Of a stretch of DNA of 38,600 nt, positions 1 through 8,852 are shown piece after piece. Below the pieces are notes generated by a model that saw only the letters and a list, made by a program, of their open reading frames with translations, did no database searches and was not told the DNA's origin. Position 1 is the first letter of the stretch; each line of letters begins with the position of its first letter. The position numbers were made by a program, and so were the translations under genes. Where the stretch lies: NCBI GenBank assembly GCA_016932165.1, contig JAFGDK010000004.1, positions 1 through 38,600 of the forward strand. The letters are read 5' to 3'. The stretch comes from Anaerolineales bacterium (GTDB lineage: Bacteria; Chloroflexota; Anaerolineae; Anaerolineales; UBA11579).

Positions 1-87
1 GTGGCGTTGGAGCAAGGTTCGAGCTTCGCCATCCGCGAGGGCGGTCTGACCGTCGGCGCAGGCGTCATCACCGAAATCCTGGACTAA
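1..87 (+). CDS. tuf: Elongation factor Tu, C-terminal end (partial)
   Basis: The first 29 codons of the window, ending in TAA, encode the C-terminal end of EF-Tu. The visible residues VALEQGSSFAIREGG followed by TVGAGVITEILD-like sequence match the strongly conserved last beta-barrel strand of the family (RFAIREGG-TVGAGVV). EF-Tu carries aminoacyl-tRNA to the ribosomal A site as a GTPase. The G domain and start lie outside the window. Its position directly before rpsJ is the usual end of the str operon (rpsL-rpsG-fusA-tuf). The first GTG is an internal codon, not a start. Confidence 0.93.
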   Translation: MALEQGSSFAIREGGLTVGAGVITEILD

Positions 88-93
88 AAAATT

Positions 94-405
94 ATGGCTG
101 TCAAGCAAAAAATACGCATCAGACTCAAAGCATTTGATCATCGTGTGCTCGATCAGTCCGCCAAGCGGATTGTGGAAACCGCAGAACGCACCGGGGCCCG
201 CGTAGTTGGTCCTGTGCCGCTGCCCACCAAGCGAGAGCGCTTCACCGTACGACGCTCAACCTTTATTGACAAAGACTCCCACGAGCACTTTGAAATCAGG
301 ACGCATAACCGCCTGATCGACGTGCTGGATCCGGATTCAAAGACCATTGATATGCTTATGCGTCTGAACCTTCCGGCCGGCGTGGATATTGAGATCAAGA
401 TTTAG
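94..405 (+). CDS. rpsJ: 30S ribosomal protein S10
   Basis: The 103-residue product is full length for S10, a protein of the small-subunit head that also serves as NusE in antitermination. It begins [20 protein letters not shown], and the conserved [14 protein letters not shown] and RTHNRLIDV segments (about residues 39-75) are clear. It starts 6 bp after the tuf stop with no good Shine-Dalgarno sequence, so translation is probably coupled to tuf. In many bacteria S10 heads the S10 operon. Here it sits closer to tuf, and a 223-bp gap separates it from rplC. Confidence 0.98.
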   Translation: MAVKQKIRIRLKAFDHRVLDQSAKRIVETAERTGARVVGPVPLPTKRERFTVRRSTFIDKDSHEHFEIRTHNRLIDVLDPDSKTIDMLMRLNLPAGVDIEIKI

Positions 406-628
406 TCGAAAGATTTTTGACCGGATACCGTCTGAACAATTGTGGTTTGAACCAGTTCGCATAAATCTAGTGTGACCTGGCATAATAACAGAATAGTGAT
501 GCAAGAGCAGGTCTGGCAGGATGCCAGAGAACATTCTACAGATCTGCTGACTACATTGCTAAGGGATGATGCAGCCTAGCCCGGCTTCCAGTCCCTGCAA
601 AATCTAATAGATTAGGAGTACAACTGAA
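406..628 (+). other. Long non-coding gap between rpsJ and rplC
   Basis: These 223 bp hold no convincing gene in an array where most gaps are under 30 bp. A perfect 7-bp hairpin lies at 512-528 (TCTGGCA, loop GGA, TGCCAGA) without a T tract, so it does not look like a terminator. A CATAAT box at 481-486 could be a -10, but no good -35 sits at normal distance. A short inverted repeat (601-613) abuts the AGGAG Shine-Dalgarno of rplC (614-618). The gap may be an mRNA leader or a promoter region for the genes from rplC onward. That is inference. Confidence 0.4.
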
Positions 629-1258
629 ATGTTAAAAGGGCTTATTGGCAAGAAAATCGGTATGACCCAGATTTTCGATGAGGATGGCAGCGCTGTGCCG
701 ATCACCCTCATCGAAGCTGGGCCTTGCTATGTCACCCAGATACGCACTCCGCAGACTGATGCTTACAGTGCCGTACAATTGGGATTCGAAGAGATCAAGC
801 CTGCCCGCCTTACCGGAGGTCAGTTGGGACACCTGAATAAAGCAGATGCCCCCCCGCTCCGGTTTTTACGCGAGTTTCGGGTCAAGGAAACTGACCTGAA
901 GGTAGGCGACAAAGTCACCGCCGAGGTCTTTGAACTTGGAGACCATGTGGATGTGATTGGCACCAGCAAAGGTAAAGGTTTTGCCGGCGCCATGAAACGC
1001 CATGGGTTTAGCGGCGGCCCTATTACTCATGGTCAGTCAGACCGCCAGCGCGCAGTTGGCTCAATTGGCGCAACCTCCGGCACCGGACGCGTTTTCAAAG
1101 GAAAGCGTATGCCGGGCCGTATGGGCAACGAGCGTGTGACCAGCGCCAACCTGAAGGTTGCGCTGGTAGATGCTGATCGCAACCTGATTGGGGTGCGCGG
1201 TTCTGTCCCCGGGGCAAAAGGCGGCCTGGTGATGATCAAGGAGGCGCGCAAGCAGTAA
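629..1258 (+). CDS. rplC: 50S ribosomal protein L3
   Basis: This is a 209-residue L3, the usual bacterial length. L3 is an early assembly protein of the large subunit whose loop approaches the peptidyl-transferase centre. The N-terminus MLKGLIGKKIGMTQIFDEDG and the central VIGTSKGKGFAGAMKRHGFSGG (about residues 110-132) and KGKRMPGRMG segments are diagnostic. AGGAG at 614-618 supports the ATG start. The gene is first in the tightly packed run after the rpsJ gap and is followed by rplD after 29 bp. Confidence 0.98.
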   Translation: MLKGLIGKKIGMTQIFDEDGSAVPITLIEAGPCYVTQIRTPQTDAYSAVQLGFEEIKPARLTGGQLGHLNKADAPPLRFLREFRVKETDLKVGDKVTAEVFELGDHVDVIGTSKGKGFAGAMKRHGFSGGPITHGQSDRQRAVGSIGATSGTGRVFKGKRMPGRMGNERVTSANLKVALVDADRNLIGVRGSVPGAKGGLVMIKEARKQ

Positions 1259-1287
1259 GGCACTTGCCATACTGACGCGAGAAACTT

Positions 1288-1923
1288 ATGAAACTTGATA
1301 TTTACACCCTCAATGGAAAGAAAACTGGTGAGACAGTAGAACTGCCCCCAGAGATCTTTGAAGCCCCGGTGAACGTGGACCTGATGCATCAGGCTTACGT
1401 CCGCCAGCTTTCCAATGCCCGTCAGGGCACCCACAGCACCAAAGGGCGCAGTGATGTCAGTGGCGGCGGGAAGAAACCTTACCGCCAGAAAGGTACTGGT
1501 CGTGCCCGTCAGGGTTCCAACCGTGCTGCGCAGTGGGTCGGTGGTGGAAAAATCCACACACCCAAACCTCGTTCCTACGAGAAAGCAATGCCCAGGAAAA
1601 TGCGCAAGGCGGCCCTCCGCTCAGCGCTGTCGGTCAAAGCTGCCGATGAGGAAATTGTGATCGTGGATGAATTGAAGATCAAAGAACCCAAAACCAAAGA
1701 GATGTATGCTGCCCTCCAAAAATTGGTCGGCGACAGCTCCGCATTGATCCTGACAACCCAGAAGGAAGGCGATGAAGCCCTGGTTGTACGCTCCACACGC
1801 AACCTGCCTAACGCCAAAACTCTGCAAGCCAGCTATCTCAATGTGCGCGACTTGTTGGGGTATGACAAAGTCATCATCCCTGCTGGTGCTCTCGAGATCA
1901 TCTCCGGTCACTTGGGGAAGTAA
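1288..1923 (+). CDS. rplD: 50S ribosomal protein L4
   Basis: The 211-residue L4 binds 23S rRNA and lines the peptide exit tunnel through a basic loop. The loop is visible at about residues 40-95 (RQGTHSTKGRSDVSGGGKKP, RQKGTGRARQGSNRAAQWVGGG). The C-terminal domain ends ...LLGYDKVIIPAGALEIISGHLGK, typical of the family. In Gammaproteobacteria L4 represses its own operon. Whether it does so here is unknown, but the unusual 223-bp region before rplC would be the place to look. Confidence 0.97.
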   Translation: MKLDIYTLNGKKTGETVELPPEIFEAPVNVDLMHQAYVRQLSNARQGTHSTKGRSDVSGGGKKPYRQKGTGRARQGSNRAAQWVGGGKIHTPKPRSYEKAMPRKMRKAALRSALSVKAADEEIVIVDELKIKEPKTKEMYAALQKLVGDSSALILTTQKEGDEALVVRSTRNLPNAKTLQASYLNVRDLLGYDKVIIPAGALEIISGHLGK

Positions 1924-1941
1924 GGGATAGAGGTAGAGATC

Positions 1942-2247
1942 ATGAAAAAAAATCTTTACGAAGTTCTCCGGCGGCCGATCATCACAGAGAAATCCAACTA
2001 TCAGAACGACAAGAATAACCAGGTCGTTTTCGAGGTAGCAGGCTATGCAACCAAGCCGATGATCAAGGAAGCTGTAGAAGTTATATTCAATGTTGAAGTC
2101 GTCCGGGTAAACATTTCAGTGTTACCCAGTAAGAAAAAAATGTCAGGACTAAGCCGTCGCCTGGTCAACCGTCGCAAGGAATACAAAAAAGCAGTGATTA
2201 CCCTTGCTCCTGGCGAATCGATTGATATCTTTGAAGGGGTTTACTAA
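1942..2247 (+). CDS. rplW: 50S ribosomal protein L23
   Basis: The 101-residue L23 sits at the tunnel exit and docks trigger factor and SRP. The conserved start [14 protein letters not shown] and the basic loop around residues 55-85 ([32 protein letters not shown]) identify it. The stop codon shares one base with the ATG of rplB (TAATG at 2245-2249), implying coupled translation. Confidence 0.97.
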   Translation: MKKNLYEVLRRPIITEKSNYQNDKNNQVVFEVAGYATKPMIKEAVEVIFNVEVVRVNISVLPSKKKMSGLSRRLVNRRKEYKKAVITLAPGESIDIFEGVY

Positions 2248-3083
2248 TGGCAGTCAAAAAATATAAACCCACAACCCCCGGCCGCCGGGACATGACCAGC
2301 TATACCTTTGAGGAAATTACAAGGTCGAAGCCTGAGAAGTCCCTTGTCCAGATCAACCGCAAACGCGGCGGCCGCAACAACTTTGGCCGCATCACTGTCC
2401 GTCATCGCGGCGGCGGCAGCAAGCGAAAAATCCGCTCGGTGGATTTCAAACGCGATAAGCATAACATTCCTGCCCAGGTTGCCACGATCGAATACGATCC
2501 CAACCGCACTGCTCGTCTGGCCTTACTGCACTACGCCGACGGCGAAAAACGCTACATCCTCGCACCGTTGGGTGTCCGGGTGGGTGATACGATTGAATCT
2601 GGCCCTGATGCTGACATCCGTCCTGGAAACGCACTGCCGATCGCCAATATCCCCACCGGGACGATGATCCACAACATCGAGATGAAAGAAGGCAAAGGCG
2701 GCCAGATGGTTCGCTCAGCAGGTGCTGCTGCCCAGTTGATGGCCAAAGAGGGCGATTATGCCCAGATCCGCCTGCCCTCCGGCGAGGTTCGGCTTATCCA
2801 CCAGGTTTGCTTCGCCACCATCGGGCAGATCGGCAACGTGGAACACGGCAACATTCGTCTGGGTAAAGCCGGACGCAAACGCAATAAAGGTATTCGGCCT
2901 ACTGTCCGCGGTTCGGCGATGTCCCCGCGGGACCATCCACACGGCGGTGGTGAAGGTCGTTCCCCGATTGGTATGCCCAGCCCTAAATCTCCCTGGGGCC
3001 AAAAGACACTGGGTTACCGCACCCGCCGGAACAAGACCACCGATAAGTACATTGTCCGCAGACGCGGCAAGAAACGCCGCTAG
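2247..3083 (+). CDS. rplB: 50S ribosomal protein L2
   Basis: The 278-residue L2 has the usual length. It is a 23S rRNA-binding protein essential for subunit joining and peptidyl transfer. The N-terminal [20 protein letters not shown], the central [20 protein letters not shown] (about residues 210-230) and the conserved [13 protein letters not shown] stretch, which includes the functionally important His, are all present. The basic tail ends [10 protein letters not shown]. It overlaps the rplW stop by one base. Confidence 0.98.
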   Translation: MAVKKYKPTTPGRRDMTSYTFEEITRSKPEKSLVQINRKRGGRNNFGRITVRHRGGGSKRKIRSVDFKRDKHNIPAQVATIEYDPNRTARLALLHYADGEKRYILAPLGVRVGDTIESGPDADIRPGNALPIANIPTGTMIHNIEMKEGKGGQMVRSAGAAAQLMAKEGDYAQIRLPSGEVRLIHQVCFATIGQIGNVEHGNIRLGKAGRKRNKGIRPTVRGSAMSPRDHPHGGGEGRSPIGMPSPKSPWGQKTLGYRTRRNKTTDKYIVRRRGKKRR

Positions 3084-3101
3084 GAATTTGGAGTTTGAAT
3101 T

Positions 3102-3374
3102 ATGGGACGTTCACTGAAAAAAGGACCATTTGTAGATCCCAAGCTGATCAAGCGGGTTGAGCAAATGAATGAAAAGAATGAGAAAAAAGTGATCCGCACT
3201 TGGAGCCGGGCCAGTACCATCTTCCCCCAGATGGTCGGCCACACCATCGCCGTCCACGACGGCCGCCGCCATGTGCCGATCTATATCACCGAGAATATGG
3301 TCGGGCACCGGCTGGGTGAATTTGCCCCCACCCGGACCTATCGCGGCCATGTTCAGGAAAAGAAACGAAGGTAG
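3102..3374 (+). CDS. rpsS: 30S ribosomal protein S19
   Basis: This 90-residue S19 binds the 3' major domain of 16S rRNA near the A site. The start [20 protein letters not shown] and the segments [20 protein letters not shown] and [16 protein letters not shown] are near-consensus for bacterial S19. An 18-bp gap follows rplB. Confidence 0.98.
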   Translation: MGRSLKKGPFVDPKLIKRVEQMNEKNEKKVIRTWSRASTIFPQMVGHTIAVHDGRRHVPIYITENMVGHRLGEFAPTRTYRGHVQEKKRR

Positions 3375-3384
3375 GAGTTAAACA

Positions 3385-3732
3385 ATGGCCGAAGAATATA
3401 AAGCAGTTGCCAAAGAACTTCCTATCTCGGCGCAGAAGACCAGGCTGGTTGTGGATATGGTGCGCGGCAAAGATGTGGTGGATGCACTTGATCTGCTCAA
3501 GTTTGTTCCCAACAAAGCTGCCAAACCAGTCTATAAAGTAGTGCGCTCTGCGATGATCAACGCAGAAGAAAACTTCGGCGTCAGCCGGGCCGGACTCTAT
3601 GTCCACAAAATTTTCGCAGATGAGGGACGCACCCTCAAACGCGGCCGTTTCGGTGGACGCGGGCGCTACAAACCGCAACTCAAACGCTACTCTCATGTAA
3701 CCGTTATTCTGCGCGAACGAGAAGAGAACTAG
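3385..3732 (+). CDS. rplV: 50S ribosomal protein L22
   Basis: The 115-residue L22 contributes a beta-hairpin to the peptide exit tunnel and is a known site of macrolide-resistance changes in other bacteria. Family signatures are the N-terminal LPISAQKTRLVVDMVRGKDV and the C-terminal hairpin GRTLKRGRFGGRGRYKPQLKR (about residues 78-100). It is placed between rpsS and rpsC as in the standard S10 operon. AGGAG before the ATG supports the start. Confidence 0.97.
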   Translation: MAEEYKAVAKELPISAQKTRLVVDMVRGKDVVDALDLLKFVPNKAAKPVYKVVRSAMINAEENFGVSRAGLYVHKIFADEGRTLKRGRFGGRGRYKPQLKRYSHVTVILREREEN

Positions 3733-3747
3733 GAAGAGGAGAACGAT

Positions 3748-4428
3748 ATGGGTCGAAAAGTAAATCCGATCGGCTTTCGCCTGGGTATCAATAAAACCTG
3801 GGATGGGCGTTGGTACGCCGAAGGCGCAGATTACACCGAACAACTCCACCAGGACTTCGAAGTCCGGGATATGATCCGCCAGCACTCCCCAAAGGCAGGT
3901 ATCTCCCGCATTGAGATCGAACGCTTTCCCGGAGAAGTGCGCATCTTTGTGCACACCTCCAAGCCGGGCGTGCTGATTGGCCGCAAGGGCGAGAACGTCA
4001 AAGCGATGCGCAAGGACCTCGAAACCTTGGTCGGTAAGAAAATTGATCTACAGATCAAAGAGATCAAAGATCCAGACTTGGATGCCTATCTGGTTGCCCA
4101 GAACATTGCCGAGCAGCTTGAACGCCGCATCAGCTACCGCCGGGCGATGCGCCGGGCGCTCTCGCAAATCATGCGGGCAGGCGCTGAAGGCGCCAAGGTA
4201 GAAGTAGCCGGACGCGTGGGCGGTTCAGATATGGCCCGCCGGGTATGGCTGCGTGAAGGCCGTGTGCCGCTGCACACGCTGCGCGCCGACATTGATTACG
4301 CTGTGGCCGAAGCTGTCACTACCTACAGTGTCATTGGCGTCAAGGTATGGATTTATAAAGGCGAAATCCTTCCGGTAGCGGAAGAAGATGAAGAAGTCAA
4401 CACCGAAGGCGTTTACGTCAGTAAGTAA
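3748..4428 (+). CDS. rpsC: 30S ribosomal protein S3
   Basis: The 226-residue S3 lies at the mRNA entry tunnel of the small subunit and helps the ribosome unwind mRNA. The N-terminus MGRKVNPIGFRLGINKTWDG is conserved. A KH domain follows at about residues 40-110 with the GxxG-type loop in VLIGRKGENVKAMRKDLE. The C-terminal RRAMRRALSQIMRAGAEGAK and ADIDYAVAEAVTTYSVIGVK segments are typical. The tail ends with an acidic stretch (EEDEEVNTEG). Confidence 0.98.
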   Translation: MGRKVNPIGFRLGINKTWDGRWYAEGADYTEQLHQDFEVRDMIRQHSPKAGISRIEIERFPGEVRIFVHTSKPGVLIGRKGENVKAMRKDLETLVGKKIDLQIKEIKDPDLDAYLVAQNIAEQLERRISYRRAMRRALSQIMRAGAEGAKVEVAGRVGGSDMARRVWLREGRVPLHTLRADIDYAVAEAVTTYSVIGVKVWIYKGEILPVAEEDEEVNTEGVYVSK

Positions 4429-4464
4429 GCCCCGCCGGTTTAGGAACGAAGAGGTTTAGCAATT

Positions 4465-4890
4465 ATGTTGATGCCAAAACGAGTCAAGTACCGCAAGCAG
4501 ATGCGCGGTCGCATGAGAGGCAAAGCTCAGCGTGGCAATGAGGTCCAATTCGGAGAATTTGGCCTTCAAGCGCTGGAACCCGGATGGGTTTCCGCCCGCC
4601 AGCTCGAAGCTGCCCGCCGTGCGATTGTTCGTGCAGCCCGACGCCGCGGTAAAGTGTGGATCCGCGTCTTCCCTGATAAGCCGATCACCCAGCGTGCCGC
4701 AGAATCCCGCATGGGTAAAGGCAAAGGCGATGTGGAATTTTGGGCCGCAGTGGTCAAACCTGGCCGAGTGCTGTTTGAAGTTGGTGGGATGTCTGAAGAT
4801 GTGGCTCGCGAAGCCCTTCAGCGTGCCCGATACAAACTCTCGGTCAAGACTAAGATCATTCAAGCCTACGATCGAGCAGGAGGTTCCTGA
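4465..4890 (+). CDS. rplP: 50S ribosomal protein L16
   Basis: The 141-residue L16 sits in the central protuberance near the A-site tRNA. The start [19 protein letters not shown] is family-typical. GAGG at 4451-4454 favours the ATG at 4465 over the one at 4471. The conserved [20 protein letters not shown] lies near residue 75. The stop TGA shares a base with the next ATG (TGATG, 4888-4892), so rpmC is translationally coupled. Confidence 0.97.
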   Translation: MLMPKRVKYRKQMRGRMRGKAQRGNEVQFGEFGLQALEPGWVSARQLEAARRAIVRAARRRGKVWIRVFPDKPITQRAAESRMGKGKGDVEFWAAVVKPGRVLFEVGGMSEDVAREALQRARYKLSVKTKIIQAYDRAGGS

Positions 4891-5084
4891 TGGACGCTGC
4901 TGAAATCCGTGAAATGAGTATAGAAAACATTCAGGAAGAACTGGATGACGCCCGCGAAGCTTTGATGCGCTTGCGCTTTCAGCTCACCACTGGTGAACTT
5001 ACTGATCACACCCAGATCAAACAAACCCGGCGCAAGATCGCCAGGCTGATCACCATCCTGAAAGAGAAAGAAGGTGAAGCATGA
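4890..5084 (+). CDS. rpmC: 50S ribosomal protein L29
   Basis: This is a 64-residue, two-helix L29 that sits beside L23 at the tunnel exit. It has the family pattern of [26 protein letters not shown] followed by a second basic helix ([20 protein letters not shown]). It overlaps rplP by one base and rpsQ by four bases (ATGA). Confidence 0.96.
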   Translation: MDAAEIREMSIENIQEELDDAREALMRLRFQLTTGELTDHTQIKQTRRKIARLITILKEKEGEA

Positions 5085-5353
5085 AGAACACTCGCAGACG
5101 TCTCAGCGGCGTAGTTATCAGCAATAAAATGCAGAAAACCGTAACTGTGGAGATCACCCGCCGCTACCGCCACCCGCTTTACCATAAGATTGTCACCAGT
5201 GCCAAGACGATTAAAGCTCATGATGAGCTTGACTGCAACATTGGAGACGAGGTCACGATTGTCGAGACCCGCCCGATTTCCAAGACCAAACGCTGGGCAG
5301 TGGAAGAGATCACCAAGCGCAATCAGCGCGCTGAGGATATCCCGGAGGCGTAG
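5081..5353 (+). CDS. rpsQ: 30S ribosomal protein S17
   Basis: The 90-residue S17 is an OB-fold primary 16S rRNA-binding protein. [20 protein letters not shown] at the start and the [20 protein letters not shown] then SKTKRW segments match the family signature. ATGA overlap with rpmC and a 2-bp gap to rplN show tight operon packing. Confidence 0.97.
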   Translation: MKNTRRRLSGVVISNKMQKTVTVEITRRYRHPLYHKIVTSAKTIKAHDELDCNIGDEVTIVETRPISKTKRWAVEEITKRNQRAEDIPEA

Positions 5354-5355
5354 TC

Positions 5356-5727
5356 ATGATCCAGGTAGAATCTCGAGTAAAAGTTGCTGATAACACCGGC
5401 GCCCGTGAATTGCTTGTGATCAAAGTGATTGGCGGCTCTGTCCGCCGCTATGGGCATGTTGGTGATATTGTGGTTGCTACTGTGAAAGCGGCAACCCCCC
5501 AGGGCAGCGTCAAGAAATCAGACGTGGTCAAAGCGGTCATAGTTCGCACCGCCAAGGAATGGCGCCGCGAAGATGGCTCCACTATCAAGTTTGATGATAA
5601 CGCTGCTGTCATCCTGGATACTGATGGCCGCAACCCCAAGGGAACCCGTATCTTTGGCCCGGTAGCACGCGAACTGCGTGAGCTCGGCTTTATGCGAATC
5701 GTTTCCTTGGCACCGGAAGTGCTCTAA
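5356..5727 (+). CDS. rplN: 50S ribosomal protein L14
   Basis: The 123-residue L14 (usual length 122) forms an intersubunit bridge and is the docking site of the RsfS silencing factor. It begins [20 protein letters not shown] and contains the conserved [15 protein letters not shown] and [18 protein letters not shown] segments. It follows rpsQ by only 2 bp. Confidence 0.98.
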   Translation: MIQVESRVKVADNTGARELLVIKVIGGSVRRYGHVGDIVVATVKAATPQGSVKKSDVVKAVIVRTAKEWRREDGSTIKFDDNAAVILDTDGRNPKGTRIFGPVARELRELGFMRIVSLAPEVL

Positions 5728-5740
5728 AAGAAGGTGAATT

Positions 5741-6079
5741 ATGAGCAAAAAAATGAGAATTAAAAGAGGCGATACCGTTCAGGTGATCACCGGGGCGCGT
5801 GAGGATAAAGGCAAGCGCGGCGAAGTGATCCGGGTGATGCCCAAGGAGAACCGCATTGTGGTTCAGGGCGTGAACATGCGTAAAAAGCACCAGCGCCAGT
5901 TCCAGGCAGAAGGCCGTACCATGAATCCCGGTATCATTGAATTTGAGGGCTCCTTTGATATCTCCAACGTCATGTTGGTCTGCCCCAAATGCAACCAAAC
6001 CACTCGCGTGGGCGTTCGTCGGGATGAAGATGGGCTGCCCTTCCGTGTCTGCCGCAGCTGCGGTGAAGACATAGACTAA
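5741..6079 (+). CDS. rplX: 50S ribosomal protein L24 with C-terminal zinc ribbon
   Basis: The 112-residue L24 initiates large-subunit assembly. The KOW motif lies at about residues 5-32 ([21 protein letters not shown]). The C-terminal part carries two Cys pairs, C81-x2-C84 and C104-x2-C107, that form a predicted zinc ribbon. Many bacterial L24 proteins, including those of the enteric bacteria, lack these cysteines. The zinc-binding form is an observation from sequence; metal content is inferred. Confidence 0.96.
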   Translation: MSKKMRIKRGDTVQVITGAREDKGKRGEVIRVMPKENRIVVQGVNMRKKHQRQFQAEGRTMNPGIIEFEGSFDISNVMLVCPKCNQTTRVGVRRDEDGLPFRVCRSCGEDID

Positions 6080-6093
6080 CGTGGAGGCTGATC

Positions 6094-6642
6094 ATGGTAT
6101 TAAGATTAAAAGAAAGATACGAAAATGAGGTTGTTGGGGCTCTCAAAGAGATTTTGAGCCTTGACAATGTGATGCAGGTGCCGCGGGTTGAGAAGGTTGT
6201 CCTCAATATTGGGTTGGGTGAAGCCCTTGAAAATGCCAAAGCCCTGGATGCAGCAGTTGAAGATCTCACCAAAATCACTGGGCAAAAACCGGTGGTCACC
6301 ATCTCACGCAAGAACATCGCAAACTTCAAGCTGCGTGAAGGCCGTGCCATTGGGACAAAGGTCACCCTGCGCGGTGAGCGCATGTGGTCCTTCCTGGACC
6401 GCTTGATGAACATTGCACTGCCTCGTATGCGCGACTTCCGTGGTGTCGATCCCAACTCCTTTGATGGACGTGGAAATTACACCCTTGGCTTTCATGAACA
6501 ATTGATCTTCCCAGAGATTGATTATGACAAGATCGACAAGATTCGAGGCTTTGAAGTGACGATTGTCACCTCTGCTGAAAATGACGAAGGCGGCCGGGAA
6601 TTGCTCCGCATGCTCGGTATGCCCTTTGCGACAGAAGGATAA
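6094..6642 (+). CDS. rplE: 50S ribosomal protein L5
   Basis: The 182-residue L5 binds 5S rRNA in the central protuberance and contacts P-site tRNA. Signatures include [37 protein letters not shown] and the C-terminal [21 protein letters not shown] 14-bp gap with GTGGAGG precedes the start. rpsN follows after 4 bp. Confidence 0.98.
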   Translation: MVLRLKERYENEVVGALKEILSLDNVMQVPRVEKVVLNIGLGEALENAKALDAAVEDLTKITGQKPVVTISRKNIANFKLREGRAIGTKVTLRGERMWSFLDRLMNIALPRMRDFRGVDPNSFDGRGNYTLGFHEQLIFPEIDYDKIDKIRGFEVTIVTSAENDEGGRELLRMLGMPFATEG

Positions 6643-6646
6643 GAGA

Positions 6647-6829
6647 ATGGCAAAAAAATCAATGGTAATCCGTGAATCCAGGCGAAAATACCCCGGCCGC
6701 GTCCGTAACCGCTGCAAAAAATGCGGTCGTCCGCGTGGCTACATACGCCGCTTTGGTCTCTGCCGAATTTGCTTCCGCGAGCTGGCGCTCGACGGCAAGA
6801 TCCCTGGCGTCACCAAATCGTCCTGGTAG
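6647..6829 (+). CDS. rpsN: 30S ribosomal protein S14, zinc-binding type
   Basis: This is a 60-residue, short (type Z) S14, starting at ATG 6647, four bases after the rplE stop. The four zinc ligands are C23-x2-C26 and C39-x2-C42, embedded in [25 protein letters not shown]14 binds the 16S rRNA head between S10 and S19. The short zinc form is the one kept by Bacillus, Thermus and most non-proteobacteria, unlike the 101-residue enteric form. Confidence 0.97.
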   Translation: MAKKSMVIRESRRKYPGRVRNRCKKCGRPRGYIRRFGLCRICFRELALDGKIPGVTKSSW

Positions 6830-6842
6830 GTTGGAGTGAGAA

Positions 6843-7256
6843 ATGACAATATCTGATCCCATTTCCGATATGTTGACCCGCATCCGCAATGGCATTATGG
6901 CTGAACACGCCAGTGTTGCGATGCCCAATTCGAAGATCAAAGTTGCGATCGCTCAGATCCTCAAGGATGAAGGCTATATCGATGGCTTTGAAGTAGTAGA
7001 GGGCGATAAGCCCCACGTTAAAATCTTGCGCATCCGCCTTAAATACGTAGGCGAGCGCCGCACCCGCCGCTCGGTGATCGACGGCCTGGAACGCGTCAGT
7101 AAACCTGGTTGCAGAGTGTACACCAAGAAGAGTGAGATCCCCTGGATTTTCTCTGGTCTTGGTATTTCCATTCTGTCCACCCCAAAAGGTGTGATGACCG
7201 GTCAGCGTGCCCGTCAGATCGGGGTAGGCGGCGAGGTACTCTGTAAGGTTTGGTAA
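6843..7256 (+). CDS. rpsH: 30S ribosomal protein S8
   Basis: The 137-residue S8 is slightly longer than the common 130-132. It is a primary 16S rRNA-binding protein of the central domain. The start [20 protein letters not shown] and the C-terminal RPG-like region, here [20 protein letters not shown] then VLCKVW, are characteristic. In E. coli S8 is the translational repressor of the spc operon. The structured 139-bp gap right after this gene is therefore of interest. Confidence 0.97.
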   Translation: MTISDPISDMLTRIRNGIMAEHASVAMPNSKIKVAIAQILKDEGYIDGFEVVEGDKPHVKILRIRLKYVGERRTRRSVIDGLERVSKPGCRVYTKKSEIPWIFSGLGISILSTPKGVMTGQRARQIGVGGEVLCKVW

Positions 7257-7395
7257 AGGGATGTGGATTTTGCACTCAAGCCCTGGCGAATTTGCGAGCA
7301 ACTCTGCTGCCAAGCGAATTTTGCCAAGAAGCTTGTCGGGCGAAGCACCACACCCCTCCAATCCTGCAAGAGGATAAAAATGGAGGTTTATTACA
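7257..7395 (+). promoter_or_regulatory. Structured leader before rplF that can sequester its Shine-Dalgarno
   Basis: This 139-bp gap is much longer than neighbouring gaps and can fold. CCTCCA at 7355-7360 pairs exactly with TGGAGG at 7381-7386, which contains the GGAGG Shine-Dalgarno of rplF. Nested inside, ATCCT (7361-7365) pairs with AGGAT (7371-7375) around a GCAAG loop, leaving five A as a bulge. Upstream, TGGCGAA (7284-7290) can pair with TTTTGCCA (7319-7326) using one G-U pair and enclosing the small hairpin AGCA/TGCT (7297-7308). The shape suggests translational control of rplF and the genes after it. The controlling ligand is unknown. Confidence 0.5.
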
Positions 7396-7938
7396 ATGTC
7401 TAGAGTAGGACGCTTACCAATAGAAGTCCCTGCCGGCGTGGAAGTGGAGATCAAAGGCACCCACGTCCGCGTCAAGGGCCCGAAAGGCGAGATTTCCCAC
7501 ACCTTTCCCCCGGTGATTGAGGTCACCCTGGAAGACGGTGTCTTGGAAGTCAAACGCCTTTCTGAAGAAAAATTCCACCGGTCGATGCACGGTACCGCTC
7601 GCTCAGTGATCAACAACATGGTGGAAGGAGTATCCAAGGGGTTCGAGAAGTTCCTTGAGATCCATGGTGTTGGCTATCGTGCTGAGATGGCCGGGGAGAA
7701 TGTTGTCTTCAGTTTGGGCTATTCCCACAACATCACTGTCGAACCGCCTGAAGGGATCGCCTTTGAGGTGCTGGAACGCAATAATGTGATTCGAGTTTCC
7801 GGCTACGATAAGCAGGTTGTGGGCCAGACCGCCGCTGAGATCCGCGGCCTGCGCCCGGTGGAACCTTACAAGGGCAAAGGCATCCGCTATCGCGGTGAAT
7901 ATGTCCGCCGCAAAGCTGGTAAGGCAGGTAAGGTGTAG
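7396..7938 (+). CDS. rplF: 50S ribosomal protein L6
   Basis: The 180-residue L6 has two related domains and lies near the sarcin-ricin loop. [20 protein letters not shown] at the start and the C-terminal [20 protein letters not shown] then RRKAGK motif are family signatures. GGAGG at 7382-7386 is its ribosome-binding site and lies in a predicted stem. The gene is followed by rplR after 10 bp. Confidence 0.97.
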   Translation: MSRVGRLPIEVPAGVEVEIKGTHVRVKGPKGEISHTFPPVIEVTLEDGVLEVKRLSEEKFHRSMHGTARSVINNMVEGVSKGFEKFLEIHGVGYRAEMAGENVVFSLGYSHNITVEPPEGIAFEVLERNNVIRVSGYDKQVVGQTAAEIRGLRPVEPYKGKGIRYRGEYVRRKAGKAGKV

Positions 7939-7948
7939 AGGTAGAACA

Positions 7949-8314
7949 ATGGCTAAGACAAATAGAAGAGAAGCACGCATCAGACGCCACGCCCGTGTGC
8001 GCAAAAATCTGGCTGGCACTCCAGAAAGACCCCGTCTGGCGGTCTTCCGCAGCCTGACCGAGATCTACGCCCAGGTCATCGATGATGAAGCCGGTGTCAC
8101 CCTGGCATCTGCTTCCAGCATAGATAAAGACCTGCGCGGCAAGATGAGCGGCAAAACAAAAACAGAACAGTCTCGCCTGGTAGGTGAAGCTGTTGCAGAC
8201 CGGGCCAAAGCTCAGGGAATCACCACAGTGGTGTTCGACCGCGGCGGCTTCAAATACATCGGCCGGGTGCAAGCCCTGGCAGAAGGCGCCCGTGAAGGCG
8301 GCCTTGAGTTCTAG
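7949..8314 (+). CDS. rplR: 50S ribosomal protein L18
   Basis: The start is ATG 7949, giving 121 residues, normal for L18, which binds 5S rRNA. The basic N-terminus ([17 protein letters not shown]) and the conserved [20 protein letters not shown] and [20 protein letters not shown] segments identify it. A longer in-frame reading that extends back into rplF is an artefact. AGAGGTAGA precedes the chosen start. Confidence 0.97.
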   Translation: MAKTNRREARIRRHARVRKNLAGTPERPRLAVFRSLTEIYAQVIDDEAGVTLASASSIDKDLRGKMSGKTKTEQSRLVGEAVADRAKAQGITTVVFDRGGFKYIGRVQALAEGAREGGLEF

Positions 8315-8327
8315 GCAGGAGTGAGAG

Positions 8328-8852
8328 ATGAGTGAATACAATCAAGAATTTGAACAAGAACTTGAAGAACGCACGATCGATATCACCCGGGTAGCCAAAG
8401 TGGTCAAGGGCGGCCGGCGGTTTGGTTTCCGCGTCACGGTAGTGGTTGGTGATAAGGCTGGTCAGGTTGGTGTCGGTGTCGGCAAAGCCAACACCGTCCC
8501 CGACGCGATTAGCAAAGCCACTGAACGTGCCCGCAAGGATATGCACCGCGTAAACCTGTATAAGAACACTATCCCCCATGCTGTGGTTGGTAAAACAGCG
8601 GGCGCGCGGGTGTTCCTCAAACCGGCTTCCCCCGGAACCGGGTTGATAGCGGGTGGTGGTGTCCGTGCTGTGCTGCAGTCTGTGGGGGTTCAGGATATCC
8701 TCACCAAATCACAGGGCAGCGCCAATATCCTGAATGTGGTGCAGGCAACCATGGATGCCCTCGATCAACTAAAATCGATCGAAGACACCGCCCGTCTGCG
8801 CGGCAAGAAAGTGGCAGACCTGCTGCCCTATTGGGAGCGCAAACGTGGCTAA
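8328..8852 (+). CDS. rpsE: 30S ribosomal protein S5
   Basis: The 174-residue S5 is a decoding-fidelity protein at the mRNA entry site. The double-stranded RNA-binding-like domain (about residues 16-80; [20 protein letters not shown]) and the C-terminal domain with [20 protein letters not shown] are clear. The last codons overlap the GTG start of rpmD by 8 bp. Confidence 0.98.
   Translation: MSEYNQEFEQELEERTIDITRVAKVVKGGRRFGFRVTVVVGDKAGQVGVGVGKANTVPDAISKATERARKDMHRVNLYKNTIPHAVVGKTAGARVFLKPASPGTGLIAGGGVRAVLQSVGVQDILTKSQGSANILNVVQATMDALDQLKSIEDTARLRGKKVADLLPYWERKRG

Noticed and set aside
3286-3954. 222-residue minus-strand frame over rpsS-rplV-rpsC
   Set aside because: It is a shadow of three conserved genes on the other strand.
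6810-7637. 275-residue minus-strand frame across rpsH-rplF
   Set aside because: It is antisense to conserved ribosomal genes, and its sequence has no recognisable family.
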